A DNA stretch of 64,000 nucleotides, taken from assembly GCF_900009265.2 (NCBI RefSeq), contig NZ_LR735020.1, positions 47,236 through 111,235 of the forward strand. The letters are read 5' to 3'. Position numbers and translations under genes: made by a program. The notes under the pieces were generated by a model. It was given only the letters and a program-made list of their open reading frames with translations, searched no databases and was not told the origin of the DNA. Positions 36,731 to 44,379 of this stretch are shown here, piece after piece (position 1 is the stretch's first letter; every line of letters starts with the position of its first letter). Source of the DNA: Planktothrix paucivesiculata PCC 9631 (lineage in GTDB: Bacteria > Cyanobacteriota > Cyanobacteriia > Cyanobacteriales > Microcoleaceae).

Positions 36731-37387
36731 TTATTTCGGACTAACTGAAGGTGTAGGAGTCGGTTGAGGTGTAGGAGGTGTTTGGGGAATTTCCGGGGGA
36801 AGTTTCCACTCCTCCAGGGGACGATTAATAGTAGATAAAATATCTTTAGAAATTACTAAAATACTGACTTCTTTTCCAGAAGATTGAGGGGAATCAATTT
36901 GAGCATATAAAGAATCTCCGCGAAAATCGATGTTCCCTAAACTTAATCTATGGATGGTATTATTTTTAAGTTTAATTTCTATTTTATCCGTTACGGTATC
37001 TAACCCATAATCCTTAATTTTTTCAGCAGAAATCGTTAACTTCTGAATTCCTGAGTTAACATCCGAGGGATTACTTTGATTTTTAAACAATTCCCTGAGC
37101 AAATAATCTACTGAAGCAGGATTAGCCAAAAATTGTATCGGTGCGGTGATTTTCCAAGGAGATTTTTTTAACTCATCGGCGTTAGTTACCCGTTCCAAGA
37201 TAACTGTTTGTTGGGGAGTTGTAATAGTAAAAGATTGAATTTCATCCTTGGGAAAAGAAAAAATTTGTTGTTGTTTAGCTTGAATTTCTTGTTGTTGTGT
37301 TTTCTCCTGAATTTCAAACAGATAAACAGCCCCAGTCAAACCCAAGGCTAAACCCATTAAAATTAATGTTGAACGTTGAAATTTCAT
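36731..37387 (-). CDS. DUF4340 membrane-anchored protein
   Basis: This 218-residue protein has one N-terminal membrane segment (STLILMGLALGLTGAVYLFE, ~residues 6-25) and then a DUF4340-type repeat region (FPKDEIQSFTITTPQQTVIL; PWKITAPIQFLANPASVDYL). The C-terminus is a Pro/Thr-rich tail. DUF4340 proteins are found with gliding/ABC-type systems or alone; the role is unknown. It should face the periplasm. Confidence 0.8.
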   Translation of the reverse strand: MKFQRSTLILMGLALGLTGAVYLFEIQEKTQQQEIQAKQQQIFSFPKDEIQSFTITTPQQTVILERVTNADELKKSPWKITAPIQFLANPASVDYLLRELFKNQSNPSDVNSGIQKLTISAEKIKDYGLDTVTDKIEIKLKNNTIHRLSLGNIDFRGDSLYAQIDSPQSSGKEVSILVISKDILSTINRPLEEWKLPPEIPQTPPTPQPTPTPSVSPK

Positions 37388-37554
37388 CAGTAATCAGTCA
37401 TCAGTAATCAGTTACCCATTATCAGTTGTAGGGGCGGGTTCATCAAGATTTAAGTAATTAACAAAGATCTAAAAGAACCCGTCCGTACCAGTTGCTAGTA
37501 AACAGCTATCAGAAATATTAAGTCTTATGCTGATAACTGTTTACTGATAACTGA
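37381..37554. repeat. Intergenic inverted CAGTAATCAG-type repeats
   Basis: The 167-base gap after the DUF4340 start holds runs of CAGTAATCAGT and, near 37531-37560, the reversed TAACTGATTAC. Also present is a possible stem between GGGGCGGGTTC and GAACCCGTCC. This type of repeat is scattered in many cyanobacterial genomes. It may end transcription of murA, which lies upstream on the same strand. Confidence 0.6.
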
Positions 37555-38901
37555 TTACTCCGTAGGTGTAGGATCAAAACGCTCAAGTTTAGCACCCAAT
37601 TTTCGGAGTTTAGCTTCCAATTGTTCATAACCGCGATCCAAATGTTTTAATCCTTGAATCGTAGTTTCTCCTTCCGCGGCTAAGGCTGCTAGAACTAAGG
37701 CAGCAGAAGCGCGTAAATCCGTCGCTGTGACTGGAGCACCCGATAGCAAAGGAACACCTCGGACTAAAACCGTATTCCCTTTAACCCGAATATCAGCACC
37801 CATGCGACTGAGTTCAGGAACATGACCAAAACGATTTTCAAATACCGTTTCACTGATCAAACTATTGCCTTGACACAGCGTTAACAGAGCCATAAAGGGG
37901 GCTTGCATATCCGTAGGGAAGCCGGGATAGGGTAGGGTCTCAATATCCGTCGCCTTTAGCTGTTCCCCAGCCAGAATACTTAAATGGTTTAGCCCTTCCA
38001 TGCGGATTTTGACACCCATGGCTTTAAGTTTAGCCAGTACAGGAGTTAAATGTCCTGGAATAATGGGGGATAGGCTGATTTCAGAGCGGGTAATCGCCCC
38101 AGCTATTAAAAAAGTTCCGGCTTCTATTCGGTCAGGAATAATCGAATAATCGGCAGAATGCAGACGGGGAACCCCAGAAATGATAATAGTTTTAGTTCCC
38201 GCCCCATGAATTCTGGCTCCCATGGCCCGGCAGAAATTCGCTAAATCGATGACTTCCGGCTCTTGAGCCGCATTTTCAATGATGGTTTCGCCATCTGCTA
38301 AGGTGGCCGCCATCATCAAAGTTTCCGTCGCCCCGACACTGGGATAGTCCAGATAGATGCGAGCACCCTTCAGCCGAGGGTTAGCCCCCGCTACATGGGC
38401 ATGAACAATGCCATGCTCAATGTGTACTTCCGCACCCAGGGCTTGAAGTCCACGAACATGAAGATCTACAGGTCTAGCTCCAATAGCACATCCCCCAGGT
38501 AAGGGAACCCGGGCTACCCCTAAACGAGCTAATATTGGCCCAATAGCAAAGAAACTGGCCCGCAGTTGGCTCACCAGTTCATAGGGTGCTTGGGATTCTG
38601 ATAACTCACCCGCCTTAATGTCGATGATGTCAGCCTGGCGGTCAATTTTGACACCCAAGGCCATGAGAATCTCACTCATGCTATTGACATCGGCTAAAGA
38701 CGGAACATTCCGTAGCCGACAATCTTCGGAACAGAGTAATGCACCCGCCATTAAGACCAAAGCAGAATTTTTAGCCCCGCTAATTCCCACATGACCTGCT
38801 AGGGGTTGACGTCCCCAAATTTTGAGGCTGGACTGGTTAGCGTGGGACGCAGTTGAAACATTGGATGAATGTATAGCTAGTGTAATGGGTCTATCCTCCA
38901 A
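37555..38901 (-). CDS. murA: UDP-N-acetylglucosamine 1-carboxyvinyltransferase
   Basis: MurA adds enolpyruvyl from PEP to UDP-GlcNAc, the first committed step of peptidoglycan synthesis and the target of fosfomycin. The 448-residue protein has the core from ~26 ([20 protein letters not shown]) and the catalytic Cys138 in [15 protein letters not shown]. The start used is TTG 38899-38901; a GGAGG motif overlaps it at 38895-38899, so the start is unusual and the real first residue may lie further in. Length is close to that of other cyanobacterial MurA proteins. Function is secure. Confidence 0.93.
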   Translation of the reverse strand: MEDRPITLAIHSSNVSTASHANQSSLKIWGRQPLAGHVGISGAKNSALVLMAGALLCSEDCRLRNVPSLADVNSMSEILMALGVKIDRQADIIDIKAGELSESQAPYELVSQLRASFFAIGPILARLGVARVPLPGGCAIGARPVDLHVRGLQALGAEVHIEHGIVHAHVAGANPRLKGARIYLDYPSVGATETLMMAATLADGETIIENAAQEPEVIDLANFCRAMGARIHGAGTKTIIISGVPRLHSADYSIIPDRIEAGTFLIAGAITRSEISLSPIIPGHLTPVLAKLKAMGVKIRMEGLNHLSILAGEQLKATDIETLPYPGFPTDMQAPFMALLTLCQGNSLISETVFENRFGHVPELSRMGADIRVKGNTVLVRGVPLLSGAPVTATDLRASAALVLAALAAEGETTIQGLKHLDRGYEQLEAKLRKLGAKLERFDPTPTE

Positions 38902-39119
38902 AAACGGTTTGTATGTTTACGTTACTTAGATTTTTTGTTCTGATTCTACCGAAAAGATTCTAAATGTCTAGGGGTTAGACAAATTTCATGTCCCTTATAA
39001 ACCCGGAATCAGGCTTGGGGTGGGTTTTATAGGAATATCGTTCTTGGTATATCAAAAGTCTTATAGATTTTCAAATCCAGTGTAAAAATCTAATTAACAC
39101 TTATGAGAAATCAGAATTT

Positions 39120-40205
39120 ATGGAAATCGGTATTCCCAAAGAAATCAAGGATCAGGAATTTAGGGTGGGCTTGAATCCTGATAGTGTCAGGGTTTGCACG
39201 GAACGAGGTCATCAAGTTTTTATAGAAACAGGTGCAGGGGAGGGTTCAGGGTTTAGCGATCGCGATTATACACGAGCCGGGGCTACAATCGTTAATTCTG
39301 CGACGGATGCTTGGAGTCGGGAACTCGTGGTTAAAGTCAAAGAACCTTTACCCGCCGAATATGAATTCATCCAAAAAAATCAACTGCTGTTTACCTATCT
39401 CCATCTGGCGGCCAACCGACAACTCACCGAACATTTAATTCAAAGTGGTGTCCAGGCGATCGCCTATGAAACCGTAGAACTTGCCGATGGTCGATTACCC
39501 TTATTAACACCCATGAGTATCATCGCCGGACGTTTATCTATTCAGTTTGGCTCCCGTTATTTGGAACGACAACAGGGAGGCAGAGGCGTACTTTTAGCCG
39601 GAATTCCGGGGGTAAAAGCCGGGAAAGTTGTAATTTTAGGCGGCGGCGTGGTGGGGACTGAAGCGGCCAGAATTGCTATCGGAATGGGGGCAAAGGTGCA
39701 AATTTTAGATGTCAATTTGGATCGGTTAGGGTATTTAGAAACAGTCTTTGGTTCGAGTGTGGAATTACTCTATAGTCATCCGTCTCAAATTGAAGAAAGT
39801 GTTCCTCAAGCTGATTTATTAATTGGTGCGGTTTTAATCTTAGGAAAACGCGCTCCTAAATTAGTTTCTCGTTCTACTGTCGCTCAAATGCGCCCCGGTT
39901 CTGTGATTGTGGATGTAGCGGTGGATCAGGGCGGATGTATTGAAACCCTACGTCCGACCTCTCACACCCATCCTACTTATACCGAAGAAGGTGTTATTCA
40001 TTATGGGGTTCCCAATATGCCTGGGGCTGTGCCTTGGACAGCAACCCAAGCCCTGAATAATAGTACCTTACCCTATGTGATTCAGTTAGCTGATAAAGGA
40101 ATTAAGGCATTAGAATTAAACCCAGTTTTAGCTAAAGGATTAAATGTTGAAAATCATCATTTAGTTCATCCGGCTGTTCGAGAAGTTTTTCCCGATTTAG
40201 TTTAA
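39120..40205 (+). CDS. ald: Alanine dehydrogenase
   Basis: Ald interconverts L-alanine and pyruvate + ammonia with NAD. The 361 residues show the usual MEIGIPKEIKDQEFRVGLNP start, Lys in VKVKEP (~73) and His in YLHLAANR (~95) of the catalytic site, and the NAD-binding VVILGGGVVGTEAARI followed by Asp in ILDVNLDRL. NMPG at the C-terminal half (VPNMPGAVPWTATQALNN) is also characteristic. A divergent promoter to murA lies in the 218-base gap. Confidence 0.96.
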   Translation: MEIGIPKEIKDQEFRVGLNPDSVRVCTERGHQVFIETGAGEGSGFSDRDYTRAGATIVNSATDAWSRELVVKVKEPLPAEYEFIQKNQLLFTYLHLAANRQLTEHLIQSGVQAIAYETVELADGRLPLLTPMSIIAGRLSIQFGSRYLERQQGGRGVLLAGIPGVKAGKVVILGGGVVGTEAARIAIGMGAKVQILDVNLDRLGYLETVFGSSVELLYSHPSQIEESVPQADLLIGAVLILGKRAPKLVSRSTVAQMRPGSVIVDVAVDQGGCIETLRPTSHTHPTYTEEGVIHYGVPNMPGAVPWTATQALNNSTLPYVIQLADKGIKALELNPVLAKGLNVENHHLVHPAVREVFPDLV

Positions 40206-40337
40206 TTAACCGGATTTGTACATCGTTCCTATAGAGGGGTAATTCACGAATTGCCCCTCCCCCTATTTGATTTATTTTTATATGAAATCCTTTAATATTT
40301 GCTACAAATACTTAATCGGATGGCTAATCACTTTTTT

Positions 40338-40410
40338 CTATTCCCTATTCCCTTGTTACTGAGCGAAGTCGAAGTATTCCCTGTTCCCTGTTCCCTGTTC
40401 CCTGTTCCCT
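40338..40410. repeat. Dispersed TTCCCTG / GAAGTCGAAG repeat
   Basis: The core CTGAGCGAAGTCGAAGTATT is followed by five TTCCCTG heptamers. The complement of this core recurs at 51986-52011 after the GT2 gene, and heptamers of the same sort lie before galT. It is a dispersed intergenic repeat, not a gene. Confidence 0.8.
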
Positions 40411-40423
40411 CCCAGCAATAATT

Positions 40424-41266
40424 TCAGGATTTAATATTAGTTTTAGATTTCGGAGATTCATCGGGAATAGTATATTTTAATTCCCCATCTTTTTGAACTT
40501 CCACTTTAACACCCAATTTAACTAATTCTTGAATTGCTCGTTTTCTCACCACTTTATCCTGTGTCGCACTATAAACCATCAACCAAGATTGAATACGGAT
40601 TAATTTATTATCGGGATTTTTTCTTAAAGATTCCGCAAATTCTCGTAAACGAGGAGCAAAATCTTTGTACGGCGTTCCCTCTGCCCACTTGGCTGCCATT
40701 TCATGGGATTTAATTGTAGCTTTGGTATCCCCGATTAATAATAATTCATCAACGCCTTTCGTTCTCCAAACTAACCAAGATAGAGGATTCTTTTCCGGGG
40801 AAATCGACTGTAATCCCCGTTCTATCAGTTTAACCGTTAAATCCGGTCGGGCTTGGTAAAACGAAACCGATGTCGATAGGAAATTATACATATCTACCCA
40901 CAGGGGATCATGAGTCACGATCACCTCAAAATAATCATCTAAAAGTTCATAATCTGTTTTCTCCCGGGCTAGATCATCCCCAAAATATTGCAGAAAGTTT
41001 AAAAATGTCCAACCCGCTACTAAATTCCCATAACCCAATGAGGGTAAATTTTTCAGTAATTTTAACCGCGCGGCTTCCCGTTCTTTTTCTTGTTGAGCCG
41101 CGATCCTCGCCTCTGGTTGTGTCGTTTGTACCCGAGAGACTTCTAACCCGCCTGGAGCATAGAGTTGTACACCCATAATCCCGACTAAAGCGATTCCAGC
41201 GATCGCCATCGGCATCAGAAAGGAAAATCCTTTTCGCAAAGCAGACTTAACTGAAAGATCAACCAC
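40424..41266 (-). CDS. Membrane-anchored hypothetical protein
   Basis: The 280-residue protein starts with a basic stretch and one membrane segment (FLMPMAIAGIALVGIMGVQL, ~17-36), then a charged helix and an all-helical domain with GYGNLVAGWTFLNFLQYFGD and DPLWVDMYNFLSTSVSFYQA. It ends in a positively charged tail. I recognise it only as a cyanobacterial protein type of unknown function. The helical body is TPR-like in outline, but no clear repeat is seen. It should sit in the plasma or thylakoid membrane. Confidence 0.7.
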   Translation of the reverse strand: MVDLSVKSALRKGFSFLMPMAIAGIALVGIMGVQLYAPGGLEVSRVQTTQPEARIAAQQEKEREAARLKLLKNLPSLGYGNLVAGWTFLNFLQYFGDDLAREKTDYELLDDYFEVIVTHDPLWVDMYNFLSTSVSFYQARPDLTVKLIERGLQSISPEKNPLSWLVWRTKGVDELLLIGDTKATIKSHEMAAKWAEGTPYKDFAPRLREFAESLRKNPDNKLIRIQSWLMVYSATQDKVVRKRAIQELVKLGVKVEVQKDGELKYTIPDESPKSKTNIKS

Positions 41267-41703
41267 AATTATTGCTACAATTCCTTGTGCCCTTGCAATA
41301 ATATCATGAATTTTTTTACCGGATTTGAAAAACTCAAGTTAAACTTTGATTGAGGCGATCGGTAGAGGTGACTGATTCTTTGATCCATATCAATCAACAA
41401 TACTAACCCTACCCATCCTATTCTGAGTCAGGCTATAATCGCAGTAGCAAAAACAATTTAATTCAGGAAAATCCACGCGCCATCATGAAGGATCAACAAG
41501 AGGCTTTTTTCGGGCAACGGTTTTGTATTCCCTAAGTTTGGCACGGGGGTCAGATTAGGGTAAACCGTAAAGATCATCAATCTTAACAAGTTTTGTCCTT
41601 TTGCCAGCCCAACTCAGAATCAGATCACTTTAAAATTAAATCTAGGCTTTCAATCCTAACTCTAACCAGGAGTGAAGGATATCAAGCGATATAGGGAGAC
41701 TCA
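41267..41703. other. Intergenic region between divergent genes
   Basis: This 437-base stretch holds the promoters of the hypothetical gene (minus) and the peptidase (plus). A GGGAG site stands about 9 bases before ATG 41704. I see no gene, tRNA or clear operator. Confidence 0.6.
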
Positions 41704-43002
41704 ATGAATCAAAACATTAAACGCTTTTCTCCGCTCCGTCAGGCTTTATTTACAGGCGCGATCGCAGCCGTTACCGCTTTCGTCATGCCCGCTTGGAGTA
41801 GTAGCGTCCATACCCCCCTCAAAGATAGTCCTAAAGCCGTATTAGATGAGGCTTGGCAGATTGTTTTTCGAGAATTTGTCGATGGTGAGTTTAATAAGGT
41901 CAACTGGCAGGCCCAAAGGGAAGAACTCCTGAGCAAAAACTATACCTCCCGGGAAGAAGCGTATACCGCTCTGCGAAAATCCCTAGAAAAACTCCAAGAT
42001 CCCTATACTCGCTTCATGGATCCCAAACAGTATGAAGCGTTAACCAATCAAACCGCCGGGGAACTTTCCGGGGTGGGAATGCAGTTGACCCTGGATGAGA
42101 AAACCAAAGCCATTACCGTTGTCGAACCGATTAAAAATTCTCCCGCCATCAAAGCCGGAATTTTGCCCGGAGATCGGGTGCTTTCTATTGATGGAGTTTC
42201 CACCGCCGGAATGACTGTCGAACAGGCCGCTAATAAAATTCGCGGGTCTGTCGGTACAAATGTCAGTTTACGAATGGGACGCGAAGGAGAAAAAGAATTT
42301 GATTTGACTCTAACTCGCGCCCGCATTGAATTGGAAACCGTGACCTATCGTGTCAATAACGAGGGAAATCGCAAAATTGGTTATATTCAACTGCGGGAAT
42401 TTAATTCCCATGCAGCCGAACAAATGCAAGAAGCCATTGAAGCCTTAACTAAAGAAAATGTTCAGGCTTTTGTGTTGGATTTACGCGGCAACCCCGGGGG
42501 ATTATTACGCACCAGTATTGATATTGCTCGGATGTGGATGGATACGGGGGCAATTGTTAGTACGGTGGATCGCAATGGCAAAAGCCAAGAGATTCGCACC
42601 AACCGCACAGCCATGACAAAACTGCCCGTGGTGGTGTTAGTCGATGGTAATTCCGCTAGTGCCAGTGAAATTTTAGCGGGTGCCTTAAAAGATAATCAAC
42701 GAGGTGTAGTGATGGGAACTCAAACCTTTGGCAAAGCCTTAGTCCAGTCGGTGTTTGCCCTCTCCGATGGTTCCGGGTTGGCGGTGACGATCGCCCATTA
42801 TTACACACCCAGTGGAACTGATATTAGCCATAAAGGAGTGACTCCCGATGTTAAGGTCGATATCTCCGATGATCAGAAAAAACAATTAGCTACTGATCCG
42901 AAGTTAATCGGGACACCCCAAGATCCTTTTTACGCCAAAGCCATTTCTATTCTGGCGGGGGTGGGTGGCAATCGACCCTTGGCTATTAACGAGTCTAAGT
43001 AA
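41704..43002 (+). CDS. C-terminal processing peptidase (S41, Ctp family)
   Basis: This 432-residue protease has a signal peptide (LFTGAIAAVTAFVMPAWSSS, residues ~15-34), a PDZ domain (~118-200, with GVGMQL and AGILPGDRVLSIDG), and the Ser-Lys catalytic domain: nucleophile Ser in VDGNSASASEIL (~319), Lys in GTQTFGKALVQS (~344). Cyanobacteria have two or three such Ctp enzymes; CtpA removes the C-terminal tail of the D1 protein of photosystem II in the lumen. Whether this copy is CtpA, B or C cannot be settled from the sequence alone. It ends just before a terminator. Confidence 0.9.
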   Translation: MNQNIKRFSPLRQALFTGAIAAVTAFVMPAWSSSVHTPLKDSPKAVLDEAWQIVFREFVDGEFNKVNWQAQREELLSKNYTSREEAYTALRKSLEKLQDPYTRFMDPKQYEALTNQTAGELSGVGMQLTLDEKTKAITVVEPIKNSPAIKAGILPGDRVLSIDGVSTAGMTVEQAANKIRGSVGTNVSLRMGREGEKEFDLTLTRARIELETVTYRVNNEGNRKIGYIQLREFNSHAAEQMQEAIEALTKENVQAFVLDLRGNPGGLLRTSIDIARMWMDTGAIVSTVDRNGKSQEIRTNRTAMTKLPVVVLVDGNSASASEILAGALKDNQRGVVMGTQTFGKALVQSVFALSDGSGLAVTIAHYYTPSGTDISHKGVTPDVKVDISDDQKKQLATDPKLIGTPQDPFYAKAISILAGVGGNRPLAINESK

Positions 43003-43009
43003 TATTGAC

Positions 43010-43036
43010 AATCCCCCGAATAGAATTTGGGGGATT
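43010..43036 (+). terminator. Hairpin after the peptidase gene
   Basis: Arms AATCCCCC and GGGGGATT enclose GAATAGAATTT, seven bases after the stop codon. Followed by ATTGGTTT, it looks like a factor-independent terminator. Confidence 0.7.
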
Positions 43037-43068
43037 ATTGGTTTAACCGGACGTAGTGACAATGCAAT

Positions 43069-44076
43069 AGACATCTCCGAAAATCCTCAAACGCCCTCTA
43101 TCGCTACTTTTTGAGCCTCTAGCACTCCTGTGCCGGGTTCTCCTAAAGTAACGGATTCATAGGCTTTTTCAGTTACATTAATAATAATTAATGAATTTTA
43201 TTTCTGATATTCAATCATTTTTCAAAAGTATTCTGGGCAATTCTTAGATGATAATACAATCGCTCCTATTCGCCATCTTATTAGTCCACATACTGTCAAG
43301 ATTACTGCTTCATAATTTTGGCTCTTTAACCGAAATCTTTCGGAAGCAACTCGATAAATTTTTATCAGTCTTATTAAATGTTCGACTACAATCCTTTGTT
43401 TGGCTTTTAACCGATTTTCTTCTCGATGTTCAAGGGATATTTCTTGATTCCTCGGTTTCTTATGTGGTGTATTAATTGCTGTTTCCCCTACATAAGCTTT
43501 ATCCCCCCTGTATTTTTGATGATTCCCCAATTCCTCCCTTCTTTCTCTCCACAATTTCAGATCGCTTGTTGCTCCGGTATAACCCACAGCTACATCCACT
43601 ATTTCTTTCCCGCTCGGCATGACAATGACTTGATTTTTAAACGTATGTGTTTTTTTCTTTCCTGAGTAATATTTTTTCTGCTCTTCGTTGTCTATTGGTC
43701 TTTGCATGGGCTGTTCATAGCTATCTACTATTAACTCAAATTCCAGCAGAATTTCTTCTACCCACTCCCAATCACTCTCGTTTTTTTTTACTTGCTCAAC
43801 TAAACTGGCTGGCAGTAATTCTCTGAAGATTTTTATCCAGTTATGGAAAATATCATTCGCTGTTGATTCACTCACTTCAAACTGTAACCCTAACATTTGA
43901 AATGTGGGCATCTGATGCAGATAAATTAGAGTTAGTAAGATTTGTTCATCGACAATAGCCTTTTTGTTTGCTGGGGATTCTTGTCCAGATAGCCTCTTAA
44001 TTTAGTCATCTCTCCTTGGGGTAAAATCTAATTTTACCATCAAGTATCCCTCCCCATTTTTATTTCGGAGATGTCT
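43069..44076 (-). mobile_element. IS5-type element, internally deleted (1008 bp)
   Basis: The terminal inverted repeats are AGACATCTCCGAAA at 43069-43082 and its near complement ending at 44076. The flanking triplet AAT at 43066-43068 is repeated at 44077-44079, a 3-bp ANT target duplication as in the ISL2 branch of IS5. Bases 43955-44076 match window positions 34-154, the end of the copy at the left edge. Its transposase has lost an N-terminal segment. Confidence 0.88.
43222..44009 (-). pseudogene. IS5-type (DDE_Tnp_4-like) transposase with internal deletion
   Basis: The ATG at 44007-44009 with its AAGGAGAG ribosome site begins the same sequence as the left-edge copy (…DKNPQQTKRLL). After the 19th codon it jumps at about 43951-43957 into IVDEQILLTLIYLHQMPTFQ in a different frame; the frame from the start hits a stop soon after. 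The rest, starting MPTFQMLGLQFEVSESTAND, holds the DDE core: Asp in LIVDSYEQP, Asp in GYTGATSDLKLW, GDKAYVGE, and Glu in VVEHLIRLIKIYR. An N-terminal segment, perhaps 50-60 codons by comparison with related enzymes, is missing. It may still be translated as a 229-residue fragment but is unlikely to be active. Confidence 0.82.
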
Positions 44077-44199
44077 AATGAATAAGTTCAAAATGAATTA
44101 ATAATAATTCAAAAAAAGTATAATTATAAAAAATAGTCAATAAACTAAGCTTTTAGATGCTCAAGCTAGTTGAATGAATAGGGTAGTTTCTATGTTAGA

Positions 44200-44310
44200 T
44201 AGGACTTACGCAGGTCGCCCGAGAAACCGGGTTTTTTAGATAATATGTGGGTCACAACGAAGTATTTTCGGAAAAAAACCCGGTTTCTTTGGTTGGGTGC
44301 GTAAGTCCTG
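44200..44310. mobile_element. 111-bp MITE, copy 1
   Basis: The element has 12-bp perfect inverted ends, AGGACTTACGCA (44201-44212) and TGCGTAAGTCCT (44298-44309), and an inner stem of GAAACCGGG and CCCGGTTTC. A 5-bp direct repeat TTAGA flanks it at 44195-44199 and 44311-44315. The same 111-bp element with another target repeat (TTAAT) lies at 62706-62816. It has no coding capacity. Confidence 0.85.
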
Positions 44311-44379
44311 TTAGAATTAAATCTAACTGTCGTTAAAATTTTTTACCGCTCCTATTTGTCAATCTGAGCCCAAAAAACT

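Noticed and set aside
155-43068. Composite transposon bounded by the two IS5-type copies
   Set aside because: The enclosed DNA is 43 kb of mostly core genes, the copies have different flanking triplets (ATT and AAT), and one is deleted. Independent insertions explain it better.
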